DNA of 64,000 bases from Nostoc linckia NIES-25 (GTDB lineage Bacteria; Cyanobacteriota; Cyanobacteriia; Cyanobacteriales; Nostocaceae). The stretch lies in NCBI RefSeq assembly GCF_002368035.1, contig NZ_AP018222.1:5681238-5745237 (forward strand), written 5' to 3'. Of the stretch, positions 8,793 to 17,148 are shown piece after piece; position 1 is the stretch's first letter; every line of letters begins with the position of its first letter. Both the position numbers and the translations under genes were made by a program. The notes under the pieces were generated by a model. It did no database searches, was not told where the DNA came from, and was given only the letters and a program-made list of their open reading frames with translations.

Positions 8793-9401
8793 TCATATTA
8801 TTTGCAACTCCTCATTTATTGCATTAATCAACACATCGAAAGTACCTACTAAAAAGATTAAAAGAATATCTCCAAGAATTTCTAATTGTTCAATTGCGAA
8901 TCTAGCTTGTGCCACTAAAATTTTTGAATTGTTTTCATCGGTAGATAACAATAAATTTTCAATTGTATCTTCTAAATATATGGGCAATGTATAGTTTACA
9001 TGTTGCTTTAGCACATTAGTGAGCGAACCCATTACTCCATTGATGACAATGTTACCAATTTCGCTGAGGGTGCTAATTTTCACTGCGTCTAAATCTGCTG
9101 ACCCTGGTTCTTCGCCTGTAAGCACTGAAACCAATGTTGAGGCGCTATCAGTTGGAAAAATCAAGCCAGCAGTGCCGTAGAAAGAACCTGTAAAGCCTAG
9201 TCTTACGGTTGCCAAGCTTTCATCATGAAATCGCGGTGCTAATTCTTCATAGGCATCTGAAACAGTTAACACTTTCAACAATGGAATTTGTAGTTGAATA
9301 TGAGAATCTACCATCTCATTCAGTAGACTTGCGGCTCTACCAACTCCAATATTAATTAATTCTTGTAAGGCATCCAGTTCTTCTGCTGTGACATTCATCA
9401 A
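8793..9401 (-). CDS. cheC: CheC-type CheY-P phosphatase
   Basis: This 202-residue protein has the duplicated CheC signature. The first copy is D10-x3-E14-x2-N17 in LDALQELINIGVGRAASLLNEM and the second is E114-x2-N117-x3-N121 in LSEIGNIVINGVMGSL. In CheC/CheX/FliY these Glu and Asn residues place the water that dephosphorylates CheY-P. The C-terminal part ends in the usual beta strand. It lies three bases downstream of the single-domain response regulator gene on the same strand, so the two form an operon of regulator and its phosphatase. No cheD is visible, although CheC often works with CheD in receptor modification. Confidence 0.88.
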   Translation of the reverse strand: MMNVTAEELDALQELINIGVGRAASLLNEMVDSHIQLQIPLLKVLTVSDAYEELAPRFHDESLATVRLGFTGSFYGTAGLIFPTDSASTLVSVLTGEEPGSADLDAVKISTLSEIGNIVINGVMGSLTNVLKQHVNYTLPIYLEDTIENLLLSTDENNSKILVAQARFAIEQLEILGDILLIFLVGTFDVLINAINEELQII

Positions 9402-9404
9402 AGT

Positions 9405-9770
9405 TTATTCCTTAGTATTAACAACTGCTTGGACTGCCTTTCGCAATTCATTTTCTTTCACCGGTTTATTAATAAAATTCGCCGCCCCCAAGCTATAGCT
9501 TTGGTTGCGCGATCCTTCTTGAATATCAGCTGAAATGATAATTATGGGAATTTTCAATTCTTCTGCTTGCATAGCTTCCAGAAATTCAAACCCATTCATG
9601 TCTGGCATGAGAAGATCCGCTAACACACAATTTGGCTGATAGTTATGAACCATTTCTAATCCCTCCCGCCCGTTGCTTGCTTCTAGGATCTCATAACCAT
9701 CTACTTGTAAATACTTGCGGATCATTCTGCGAGAAAAGGATGCATCATCGATAATTAAAACTAATGCCAT
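9405..9770 (-). CDS. cheY: CheY-like single-domain response regulator
   Basis: The receiver domain fills the whole protein (121 residues from the ATG at 9770; a start five codons earlier is possible but begins before the domain). The acidic pair IIDD, phospho-acceptor Asp52 (LADLLMPDMNG), the switch Ser (IISADIQ) and Lys in NKPVKE are all present. No output domain follows. The gene precedes cheC by three bases and is divergent from cheA across 166 bases, so it is the natural phosphoacceptor of that kinase. CheC would then remove the phosphate. Confidence 0.9.
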   Translation of the reverse strand: MALVLIIDDASFSRRMIRKYLQVDGYEILEASNGREGLEMVHNYQPNCVLADLLMPDMNGFEFLEAMQAEELKIPIIIISADIQEGSRNQSYSLGAANFINKPVKENELRKAVQAVVNTKE

Positions 9771-9936
9771 CAATTTGATTATCAAATAACGAATAAATAT
9801 AATTTTACAATTTCAGTTAACTTTCTACTACAAATGAATTATAAAACTAAACATCTATCCAAGGAAAGATATTGTTGAAAATTAAAATCAAATCAGTATT
9901 AACATAAGATATATAGATTTTGAGTTTATTAGTGCA

Positions 9937-12123
9937 ATGGAGTCAAATGAGATTGATGATGACGATCTAGAAGCATTTCTCGTTGAGAGCTATGAAAATC
10001 TAAATCAAATTGAACGGGATATTATTGAGCTAGAGAAAGCATCTGTCAATGGAGAAGCATTAGTTCGGATTTATCGATCGCTCCACACCCTCAAAGGAAA
10101 CTGTGGCTTTTTACCGTTTCCTAATTTGGAGTCGCTTGCCCACGCCGGTGAGAGTTTGCTTTCGTGTCTGCGCGATCGCCGATTAGCAATAACCCCTAAT
10201 ATCATTAGTACTTTACTACAAACAGTTGACAGTATTCGGCAAATTCTTTCTCAAATCGCAGCTACCAAGCATGAAGGCGATCGCGATTATTCACCCCTAA
10301 TCGCAACTATAACGCAATTGCAGGAAACTCAACAAACACCAGAAGTTTCTCAATTGCCTGTTAACACGGAAGTGTCATCACAAACAGGTACAACAAATCC
10401 TGAGTCTGCCGATGTCAATGATGAAGCTGAATCAACCATTACAGCATCAGAATCTTCTCATATTCGAGTCAACGTTAATTTATTAGACCGGGTTATGAAC
10501 TTGGTAGGCGAACTAGTTTTAACCCGCAATCAAATCCTTAAATTTAGTAACCAGTTTCAAGATCCTAGTTTTAGTGCTACCTGCCAGCAATTGAGCCTAC
10601 TTACAGGGCAATTGCAGGAAGGGGTGATGAAAACTCGGCTGCAAGCAATTAGTATTATTTGGCAAAAGTTCCCTCGCGTCACGCGCGATTTAGCCATCGC
10701 TGACGGTAAAGAAGTTGAGGTGGAAATGCAGGGGGGAGATACCGAACTAGACAAAAATATTATTGAAACAATTAAAGATCCGTTAACTCACTTAGTACGT
10801 AACTGCATCGATCATGGTATTGAGTTACCATCCCAGCGAGTTGCTTGTGGAAAGCCAGCTTGTGGCAAGCTATTTCTCAAAGCCTTTCACGAAAACGGCA
10901 AAGTAAATATTGAAATCGGCGATGATGGTCGCGGTCTCAATGCCAAACAACTCAAACAACGAGCGCAACAACTTGGTTTAATCAGTGCTGTGCAGGCTAA
11001 CTCCATGAGCGAGTTAGAAGCGATAAACTTAATTTTCTTACCTGGCTTCTCCACTGCTCAACAAGTGACTAACCTTTCCGGGCGAGGGATGGGAATGGAT
11101 ATTGTCAAGAGCAATATTGAAAAAATTAATGGAACCGTTGAAATTCATAGCCAGCAGGGACAAGGAACAACATTTAAAATCAAAATTCCCTTGACATTGG
11201 CAATTATTCCGGCATTGCTTGTTAGAAGTGGCGGCAATCGCTATGCTATTGGGCAAGAGAGTTTACAAGAGCTAGTACGCCTAGAAGCAGAGGCGGCACT
11301 TAATAAAATTGAGATGTTTTACGATGTGCCTGTGTATCCCTTGCGGGGTCATCTCGTGCCATTAGTCGATCTCAATCGAGTATTGCAGTTGCCTAATAGT
11401 GCGACCAACTCAGAAACTGTGAGTATTGTAATTATTCAAGTTGACAACTTTCAATTTGGATTACTCGTAGACACAATTGAAGACATCCAAGATATTGTGG
11501 TCAAACCTTTAGGGAAACAGTTAAAGGCGCTATCGGTATTTTCCGGAGCCACAATTTTAGGGGATGGTTCAGTGGCATTAATTATTGATGTTGTTGGTTT
11601 GGCAAACCACTCTGGTGTAATTGCCAAAAAGCCATTACTCAGCCAAAACGCCGGAAATAGCCAAGAGCAAGAGAGCGATCGCCAACTCATTTTACTATTT
11701 GAAGGCCCCCAAGGCGCACGTATGGGCATTCTTTTAGCAAATGCCTTGCGAATCGAAGAGGTTTTAGCTTCTGCTGTCGAGAAAGTGGGTAACCAGTATG
11801 TCTTACAGTCTTTCGGTCAAATTCTGCCACTAATCGACCTCCATCAAGTATTTTTGCATAGCGATCGCCATTTACTTGAGCAGCAAGATATGGGCGAAAT
11901 TCAGATAGTCATTGTCTCTAACAATTCAGAACTTAGTGTTGCCCTAGTGGTTGACCGCATTCTCGACATTGTAGAAGAACCACTAATAATAAAAGGTGTT
12001 CCTAGCAGGCCTGGCGTGCTTTTGTGCGCTGTCATTCAGGGACAAATTACCGAAATTCTTGACATTGAGGCTGTAATTCGCATCGCTAACCCTTACTTGC
12101 TGCAATTAGCTACTCATGGTTGA
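9937..12123 (+). CDS. cheA: CheA-type chemotaxis histidine kinase with two CheW-like domains
   Basis: This 728-residue kinase begins with an HPt domain whose phosphorylation site is His50 (SLHTLKGNCGFLPF). A Thr/Ser/Glu-rich linker (about residues 110-170) follows where a CheY-binding P2 domain would sit; I see no P2. The dimerisation helices start at HIRVNVNLLDRVMNLVGELV, and the ATPase core has the N box (HLVRNCIDHGIELP) and G boxes (DDGRGL, GRGMGMDIV). The C-terminus has two CheW-like domains in series (about residues 425-560 and 585-725), where most CheA proteins have one. The ATG start is clear; cheW starts inside its stop region (8-base overlap). Confidence 0.93.
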   Translation: MESNEIDDDDLEAFLVESYENLNQIERDIIELEKASVNGEALVRIYRSLHTLKGNCGFLPFPNLESLAHAGESLLSCLRDRRLAITPNIISTLLQTVDSIRQILSQIAATKHEGDRDYSPLIATITQLQETQQTPEVSQLPVNTEVSSQTGTTNPESADVNDEAESTITASESSHIRVNVNLLDRVMNLVGELVLTRNQILKFSNQFQDPSFSATCQQLSLLTGQLQEGVMKTRLQAISIIWQKFPRVTRDLAIADGKEVEVEMQGGDTELDKNIIETIKDPLTHLVRNCIDHGIELPSQRVACGKPACGKLFLKAFHENGKVNIEIGDDGRGLNAKQLKQRAQQLGLISAVQANSMSELEAINLIFLPGFSTAQQVTNLSGRGMGMDIVKSNIEKINGTVEIHSQQGQGTTFKIKIPLTLAIIPALLVRSGGNRYAIGQESLQELVRLEAEAALNKIEMFYDVPVYPLRGHLVPLVDLNRVLQLPNSATNSETVSIVIIQVDNFQFGLLVDTIEDIQDIVVKPLGKQLKALSVFSGATILGDGSVALIIDVVGLANHSGVIAKKPLLSQNAGNSQEQESDRQLILLFEGPQGARMGILLANALRIEEVLASAVEKVGNQYVLQSFGQILPLIDLHQVFLHSDRHLLEQQDMGEIQIVIVSNNSELSVALVVDRILDIVEEPLIIKGVPSRPGVLLCAVIQGQITEILDIEAVIRIANPYLLQLATHG

Positions 12124-12586
12124 ACAAAAAATTTGCACCTTTTTTCTGAAAGGAGTTTACTTTGGTATTGATGTGCAACATGTTCAAGAAGTGATTCGCC
12201 CCCAAGCAATCACTCCTGTACCTTTAGCACCATCAGATATCTGTGGTTTGATTAATTTACGCGGACAAATTATTACTGTTATCGATTTGCAACATCGGTT
12301 AGAAATCAGCCAGCCAGAGACACAATCAATTACAAAACTTGTCGATGTAGCCCAAGGATTTAATATCATTGTATGTTCTGACGATGAAATAGTTAGTCTG
12401 CTGGTGGATGATGTTGGAGATGTCTTAGAGTTTCCGCAAAACACCTTTCAACCCCCACCCGCAACGTTAAAAGGTAAAATGCGGCGAATGCTAGCAGGAG
12501 CTTACCCACTTCCAGAGGGATTTTTGCTAGTTTTAGACGCAAAAAAAATTCTAAATGTTAATTTTACAAGTCAAGTTATTGAATAA
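12116..12586 (+). CDS. cheW: CheW adaptor protein
   Basis: This 156-residue single CheW-fold protein couples receptor and CheA. The family pattern is visible in the early FFLKGVYFGIDVQHVQEVIR strand-helix and in GLINLRGQIITVIDL, followed by VDDVGDVLEF. Its ATG overlaps the end of cheA by 8 bases, so translation is probably coupled and expression stoichiometric. The mcp gene follows after 17 bases with its own GAGGAG Shine-Dalgarno. Confidence 0.93.
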   Translation: MVEQKICTFFLKGVYFGIDVQHVQEVIRPQAITPVPLAPSDICGLINLRGQIITVIDLQHRLEISQPETQSITKLVDVAQGFNIIVCSDDEIVSLLVDDVGDVLEFPQNTFQPPPATLKGKMRRMLAGAYPLPEGFLLVLDAKKILNVNFTSQVIE

Positions 12587-12603
12587 TTGAGGAGCGTTGA
12601 ACA

Positions 12604-13908
12604 ATGACTACAAATCGGGCTAGAAAAACAGAAAGTTCCAAATCTAACTCTGTGGAAAATACAGAGCCGCAAGCGACCGATAACGAAATCACAAAAGCGC
12701 AATTGCAAGCTTTATTAGTAGGATTGAAAGCAGCAAAAAATGGTGATTTTAGCGTTCGGTTATCAGTAGAAAATAATGAACTGAGTGAAATTGCCTCAGT
12801 TTTTAATGAATTGGTGAGTTTCAATCAAAACTTTGCTAGCGAAGTTACTCGCATGGCATCAGAGATTAGCATCCAAGGCAAGCTCGGTTCTCAAGCAGTT
12901 GTGAAAGCAGCAACGGGAAGTTGGAAAGAATTGCTAGACAACTTGAATCAAATGTCTGTGAATTTAAAAGAACAAATAACAGAAATTAATCAGGTAACAC
13001 TTGCCGTCGCCCAAGGAAATTTGTCTAAGCAAATCGAGGCTAGCAATACAGGAGAGTTTAAGCAGCTCACCAATAATGCAAATCAAATGATTGCCAGCCT
13101 GAAGTCATCCATTAGACAAATGACAGAAGTCGCAACAGCAGTGGCTTCTTCCTCAGAAGAACTAACCGCAGTTAGCAAAGAAATGACTCATAACGCCGAA
13201 CAAACAGCCGAACAGGCGACTTTAGCCTCCGCCTCTGCCGAACAGGTAAGTCAAAATACCAATACAGTTGTGACGGCGGTGGAAGAAATGAATGCCAGCA
13301 TTCGAGAAATTGCTAAGACTGTTACCGAAGGCGCAAAAGTTACCGTTGAGGCAGTTAAAACAGCCGATCGCACTAACCAGACAATTAACAAACTCGCTCA
13401 AAGCAGTACTGAAATTGGTAAAGTCATCAAAGTAATTACCGCGATCGCTGGACAAACAAACTTGCTAGCACTCAACGCTACCATCGAAGCCGCAAGAGCC
13501 GGGGATGCAGGCAGAGGATTTGCAGTAGTCGCAAACGAGGTAAAAGAATTAGCCAAACAAACCGCCAATGCTACCGAAGATATTAGCCAGCGAATTGAAG
13601 CGATTCAGACAGATACAAAGGATGCCGTTGCAGCCATTACTCAGATTACCGACATTATCAACCAAATCAACGACTTACAAAACACCATCGCCAGCGCTAT
13701 TGAGGAGCAAACAGCAACAACAAATGAAATTAGTCGAAATATCGCCGAAGCAGCCAAAGGAACATCAGATATTGCCAAAAGTATTGCAATTGTGGCGCTC
13801 AATACTCAAACTACCACAGCAGGCACTAGCAATACATTAGAGGCAGCCACAGAACTATCCCGTATGGCAGTAGATTTGCACAAAGTCATCAACCAGTTTA
13901 AATATTAG
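12604..13908 (+). CDS. Soluble methyl-accepting chemotaxis receptor (HAMP repeats, no membrane segment)
   Basis: This 434-residue receptor has no hydrophobic segment, so it should be cytoplasmic. Two HAMP-like units occupy about residues 30-165 (GDFSVRLSVENNELSEIASVF; GNLSKQIEASNTGEFKQLTN). A long coiled-coil signalling domain follows. Its hairpin tip is the nearly invariant IAGQTNLLALNATIEAARAG, followed by RGFAVVANEVKELA, which contacts CheA and CheW. No separate sensory domain is present, so the input is unknown and may be a partner protein or the HAMP stack. A GAGGAG ribosome site lies at 12589. It is fourth signalling gene of the block, after cheA and cheW. Confidence 0.92.
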   Translation: MTTNRARKTESSKSNSVENTEPQATDNEITKAQLQALLVGLKAAKNGDFSVRLSVENNELSEIASVFNELVSFNQNFASEVTRMASEISIQGKLGSQAVVKAATGSWKELLDNLNQMSVNLKEQITEINQVTLAVAQGNLSKQIEASNTGEFKQLTNNANQMIASLKSSIRQMTEVATAVASSSEELTAVSKEMTHNAEQTAEQATLASASAEQVSQNTNTVVTAVEEMNASIREIAKTVTEGAKVTVEAVKTADRTNQTINKLAQSSTEIGKVIKVITAIAGQTNLLALNATIEAARAGDAGRGFAVVANEVKELAKQTANATEDISQRIEAIQTDTKDAVAAITQITDIINQINDLQNTIASAIEEQTATTNEISRNIAEAAKGTSDIAKSIAIVALNTQTTTAGTSNTLEAATELSRMAVDLHKVINQFKY

Positions 13909-13914
13909 TGGGAG

Positions 13915-14080
13915 GCAGGGGAGGTATGGGGAAAGGGAAAGGGAAAGGGGTATGGTTCGACAAGCTCACCAACCGGGGAAAAGGGGAAAGATTAAATTTA
14001 TTCCTTTTCCCTTTTCCCTTTTCCCTTTAACCTTTTCCCCTGCCCCCTGCCCCCCTACCCCCAGCCCCAATCCCCTGCCC
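13915..14080. repeat. Purine/pyrimidine hairpin repeat between mcp and cheB
   Basis: A block of GGGAAA units on the left and TTTCCC units on the right forms a long imperfect inverted repeat, with a GGTTCGACAAGCTCACCAAC module near its left arm. It sits inside the che operon. Read through, it extends the cheB frame by 44 low-complexity codons, which are not homologous to CheB. Related hairpins occur at 20365-20483 and 29261-29382. Confidence 0.85.
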
Positions 14081-14083
14081 CCA

Positions 14084-15145
14084 ATGCCAAAAATCCGCGT
14101 ACTAATTGTTGATGATGCAGTAGTTGTTAGGAGTCGAGTTAGTAAAATATTGTCCAGCGATCCGGAACTAGAAGTGGTGGGAGTTGCGGCTAATGGTCGG
14201 ATTGCTTTGGCTAAGATACCCAGGGTTAATCCTGATGTCGTCATCCTGGATATCGAAATGCCGGAAATGGATGGTTTACAAACTCTGTCTTTTATTCGAC
14301 AACTCTATCCGCACTTGCCAGTGATTATGTTCAGCACTTCCACCCGCACTGGAGCGATCGCTACTATTGAAGCTCTTTCTTTAGGTGCTTCAGATTATGC
14401 AACAAAACCCAGTAACTTAGGAAGTGTAGAAGCAACTAATAAATATATTCAGGAAGATTTAATTCCTAAAATTAAGGTATTTGGTGGATTTTTGACACCA
14501 AGCCCCATTGCCGAGACTGTTGTTTTTCCCGTTAAAAGCAACATACAGCCAGTGGAAGTTGTGGCAATTGGTGTTTCTACCGGAGGCCCTAATGCTCTAA
14601 CTGTAGTGTTGGGAAAACTTCCAGCTGATTTATCAGTGCCGATTTTAATAGTCCAACACATGCCGCCAATGTTTACGAAACTACTAGCAGAGCAATTATC
14701 CTCCAAGTGTCAAATTCCCATCCATGAAGCGGTTCCCGGACAGATACTAGAACCTGGACATGCTTGGATTGCACCAGGAGATTATCATCTAGTTGTGAAA
14801 CGCGACAAAACTGTGGTTCGCCTTGCTACTCATCAAGCATCCCCGGAAAATTCCTGTCGTCCTTCCGTGGATGTTCTTTTCCGTTCGGTTGCAGAGGTTT
14901 ACGGTGCGGGGGCGATCGCAGTTATCCTTACGGGTATGGGGCAAGATGGATTACAAGGCTGTAAGTGTATCCGTGAGGCTGGCGGACAGGTACTTGCACA
15001 AGACAAAGCTACTAGCGTGGTGTGGGGAATGCCAGGTTTTGTGATTAATGCCGGACTTGCCAATCAAATTTTGCCGCTTAACCAAATTGCCGATGAAATT
15101 ATGCACAGAATTGGTTACAATCAAGTTTCTATTTCAGGTCTGTAA
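14084..15145 (+). CDS. cheB: CheB protein-glutamate methylesterase / response regulator
   Basis: I place the start at the ATG at 14084 (MPKIRVLIVDD), because the frame upstream is repeat DNA. The protein then has 353 residues, normal for CheB. The receiver domain carries phospho-acceptor Asp56 (VILDIEMPEMDG). The catalytic domain has the expected triad: Ser165 (GVSTGGPNAL), His192 (VQHMPPMF) and Asp288 (TGMGQDGL). CheB removes methyl groups from receptor glutamates in response to CheA phosphorylation. Its stop overlaps the start of cheR by one base (TAATG), so the methylation enzymes are translationally coupled. Confidence 0.95.
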   Translation: MPKIRVLIVDDAVVVRSRVSKILSSDPELEVVGVAANGRIALAKIPRVNPDVVILDIEMPEMDGLQTLSFIRQLYPHLPVIMFSTSTRTGAIATIEALSLGASDYATKPSNLGSVEATNKYIQEDLIPKIKVFGGFLTPSPIAETVVFPVKSNIQPVEVVAIGVSTGGPNALTVVLGKLPADLSVPILIVQHMPPMFTKLLAEQLSSKCQIPIHEAVPGQILEPGHAWIAPGDYHLVVKRDKTVVRLATHQASPENSCRPSVDVLFRSVAEVYGAGAIAVILTGMGQDGLQGCKCIREAGGQVLAQDKATSVVWGMPGFVINAGLANQILPLNQIADEIMHRIGYNQVSISGL

Positions 15146-15981
15146 TGAAACAGACTATGGCTGTTAGCACCGCTAATTTTGAGTATCTTCGTCAATTAGT
15201 TCGCGAGCATTCTGGGATTGTATTATTTGCCGATAAAACCTATTTGGCAGAGTTACATTTACAGCCAATTGTAGAATCATCAGGATTCACTTCTATCGCC
15301 GAATTAATTACTCACTTACGGAATCATCCGTTTAATAATCTTCACGTCCAGACAATCGAGGCTTTAGTCACCACCGAAACTTCATTTTTTCGGGATAAAC
15401 ATCCTTTTGAAGCACTCAAACAATACGTGCTACCAGAGTTAATTAAACAAAGAGCGATTGAGCGATCGCTTAACATTTGGTGTGCTGCCTGCTCCAACGG
15501 ACAAGAACCTTATAGCATTGCTATATTAATTCAAGAACATTTTCCCGTGCTGAATAATTGGTCTTTAAAGCTAATTGCTAGTGATTTTTCTACCAAAGTT
15601 TTAACCCGTGCCCGCCAAGGGCATTATAACCAGTTGGAAATTAATCGTGGACTACCAAAAAATATTCGTGACAGATACTTTCAAAGGCTAGAAAATAACT
15701 GGCAAATAAATCAACAAATTCGTCAAATGGTTGATTTTCATCAGTTTAATCTCGTGCAAACTTGGCCGCGTCTCCCACAATTTGATGTGATCTTTTTACG
15801 CAATGTTTTAATCTACTTTGATGTTGTCACCAAGAAAGATTTACTAAAAAAAGTAAAGCAACAATTAAGGCCAGATGGCTACTTGTTTCTTGGTAGTGGT
15901 GAAACAACAATTAACCTAGATGCATCATTCAAGGTAGTTAAATTTGACAACCATATATGCTATCAATTGCAGAATCCTTAA
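15145..15981 (+). CDS. cheR: CheR-type receptor glutamate methyltransferase
   Basis: This 278-residue methyltransferase has the CheR layout. An N-terminal helical domain ends at TTETSFFRDKHPFEAL, and the SAM-binding domain has WCAACSNGQEPYSIAI as motif I and FDVIFLRNVLIYF as the later conserved motif. It transfers methyl groups from S-adenosylmethionine to receptor glutamates, opposing CheB. It is last in the cheA-cheW-mcp-cheB-cheR operon. No TPR or pentapeptide-binding extension is present. Confidence 0.94.
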   Translation: MKQTMAVSTANFEYLRQLVREHSGIVLFADKTYLAELHLQPIVESSGFTSIAELITHLRNHPFNNLHVQTIEALVTTETSFFRDKHPFEALKQYVLPELIKQRAIERSLNIWCAACSNGQEPYSIAILIQEHFPVLNNWSLKLIASDFSTKVLTRARQGHYNQLEINRGLPKNIRDRYFQRLENNWQINQQIRQMVDFHQFNLVQTWPRLPQFDVIFLRNVLIYFDVVTKKDLLKKVKQQLRPDGYLFLGSGETTINLDASFKVVKFDNHICYQLQNP

Positions 15982-16052
15982 ATCAATGCAGCAGAATTCA
16001 CAATTATAATAGCCCCGTGCCTAATTTTAAAACCTATGTTCTCTGCTATACT

Positions 16053-16379
16053 TCACTTAAGTGGGTCGTGTCCCCAATTCTTTAAAGAGTAATACCAGCG
16101 TGTGTCTTTCACATTACCCGAAGGTTGCTGTGCGCTATGACGGTGAACGTAACTAACAACTTTCTTCATGTGCGAGAGGTCATCATCGCTGTAGTCATCT
16201 TTTTTCTCTAACAATTCGATAATACGCCGCCCGGATTTATGACCAATTGACTCGTCATCGCCATCCTTTTGTCCTACGCTTTGTGACTCATCTGTATCTA
16301 GCCAAGCTTCTAGTTCCTTGGGTGTCATATTGACAGCTTGATGAAACTCGTCAACGACTGATTTTGTATCTTTACTCAT
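16053..16379 (-). CDS. DUF3140 family protein
   Basis: This small hydrophilic protein of 108 residues matches DUF3140 proteins: DEFHQAVNMTPKELEAWLDT at the start, a central GRRIIELL and a C-terminal RWYYSLKNWGHDPLK block. The family often sits next to DUF2945 proteins, as here (nine bases apart, same strand). The pair is frequently seen near stress-response genes. Biochemical function is unknown. Confidence 0.75.
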   Translation of the reverse strand: MSKDTKSVVDEFHQAVNMTPKELEAWLDTDESQSVGQKDGDDESIGHKSGRRIIELLEKKDDYSDDDLSHMKKVVSYVHRHSAQQPSGNVKDTRWYYSLKNWGHDPLK

Positions 16380-16388
16380 GGCTAAGAA

Positions 16389-16604
16389 TTAGTCTTCTAA
16401 CTTTTCAAGAGCATCAGGCTTGTGGGCGGCCTCTTTTCCTGTCTTATCGCTTTCGACTATGTACTGGGGGTTATCTTCACTAGCTGCAACATGGTGTTTT
16501 TTAATATCTGTTGGTGAGGTGACTTTCTTCACTACTTCGCCAGTTGTCTGCCCTTGTGAAGTTTTCCATTCAACGCGATCGCCCTTTTTAAATTCCTCAG
16601 CCAT
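16389..16604 (-). CDS. DUF2945 (HVA1/TUDOR-like) small protein
   Basis: From the ATG at 16604 this is a 71-residue protein of the DUF2945 / hypervirulence-associated TUDOR-like family. It has FKKGDRVEWKTSQGQTTGEV, then a variable loop and the end motif NPQYIVESDKTGKEAAHKP. The fold is a small beta barrel. It is the first gene of a two-gene unit with the DUF3140 gene. Function unknown. Confidence 0.8.
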   Translation of the reverse strand: MAEEFKKGDRVEWKTSQGQTTGEVVKKVTSPTDIKKHHVAASEDNPQYIVESDKTGKEAAHKPDALEKLED

Positions 16605-17148
16605 AATCATCTCTTGTTTGATGTTTTATACTTACTCTCGTTACATTTTGTCTGCAATTTCAATAGCAGCCATCATTCTAGTGATAGATAAAACATCTGT
16701 TATTAATTTATATCTTTTGGCTAGCAAACAAATAGAATTTACTTGTAGGGTCAGGCAATAGGCAATAGGCAATAGGTAATATAAGAATAATATTTGATTT
16801 GGAGAAATACGCGTAGTAGCGTGACAAGACTAAAATGTTGCAATAGATTTTATTGTGGGATGGGTGTCCTCACCCGTCCGGGCGGGCAGGATGCCCACCC
16901 CACAAGAGTTTACTAATACACTATTTTAGTCTTGCCACGCCAGTAGGGTGCGTTAGCCTTTGGCGTAACGCACCACTTAACGATTTAGGTGCGTTAGGCT
17001 ACGCCATAACACACCCTACAGATACTGAGATTTTTTCAGAAATCAAATCGGACTCCTATATAAAAATCAATATTTGATTTTTGAACAAAACTCAGTATAC
17101 TTAATCTTCTATAATCCTGTTGCCTTTATCCAAGCTTATTGGGTTAAA
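16605..17148. repeat. Repeat-rich spacer: AGGCAAT heptamers and interrupted MITE family C copy 1
   Basis: This 544-base spacer has no credible gene. Heptamer units AGGCAAT are repeated at 16753-16778. From about 16779 to 17060 runs family C copy 1: its core (16943-17060, GGGTGCGTTAGCCTTTGGCG and onward) nearly matches 26038-26166. A second element (16819-16940, ends GCGTGACAAGACTAAAAT and ATTTTAGTCTTGCCACGC) interrupts its left side, with its own GGGTG-rich inner hairpin. Confidence 0.85.
16819..16940. mobile_element. MITE-like element nested in family C copy 1
   Basis: The ends form an 18-base inverted repeat with one mismatch. The inside is a further imperfect inverted repeat (TGTGGGATGGGTGTCCT and near complement). 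The sequence interrupts the left part of a repeat that is continuous at 26014-26166, so it is an insertion into an older element. A target duplication (AGTA) is possible but ambiguous. Confidence 0.7.

Noticed and set aside
13940..13980. tRNA-like GGTTCGA segment
   Set aside because: The GGTTCGACAAGCTCACC motif belongs to a dispersed repeat; no cloverleaf or CCA-adjacent stem can be formed.
13952..14083. Longer cheB start giving 44 extra residues
   Set aside because: The extension is translated hairpin repeat (Pro/Phe/Leu-rich) and the receiver domain begins at the ATG at 14084.
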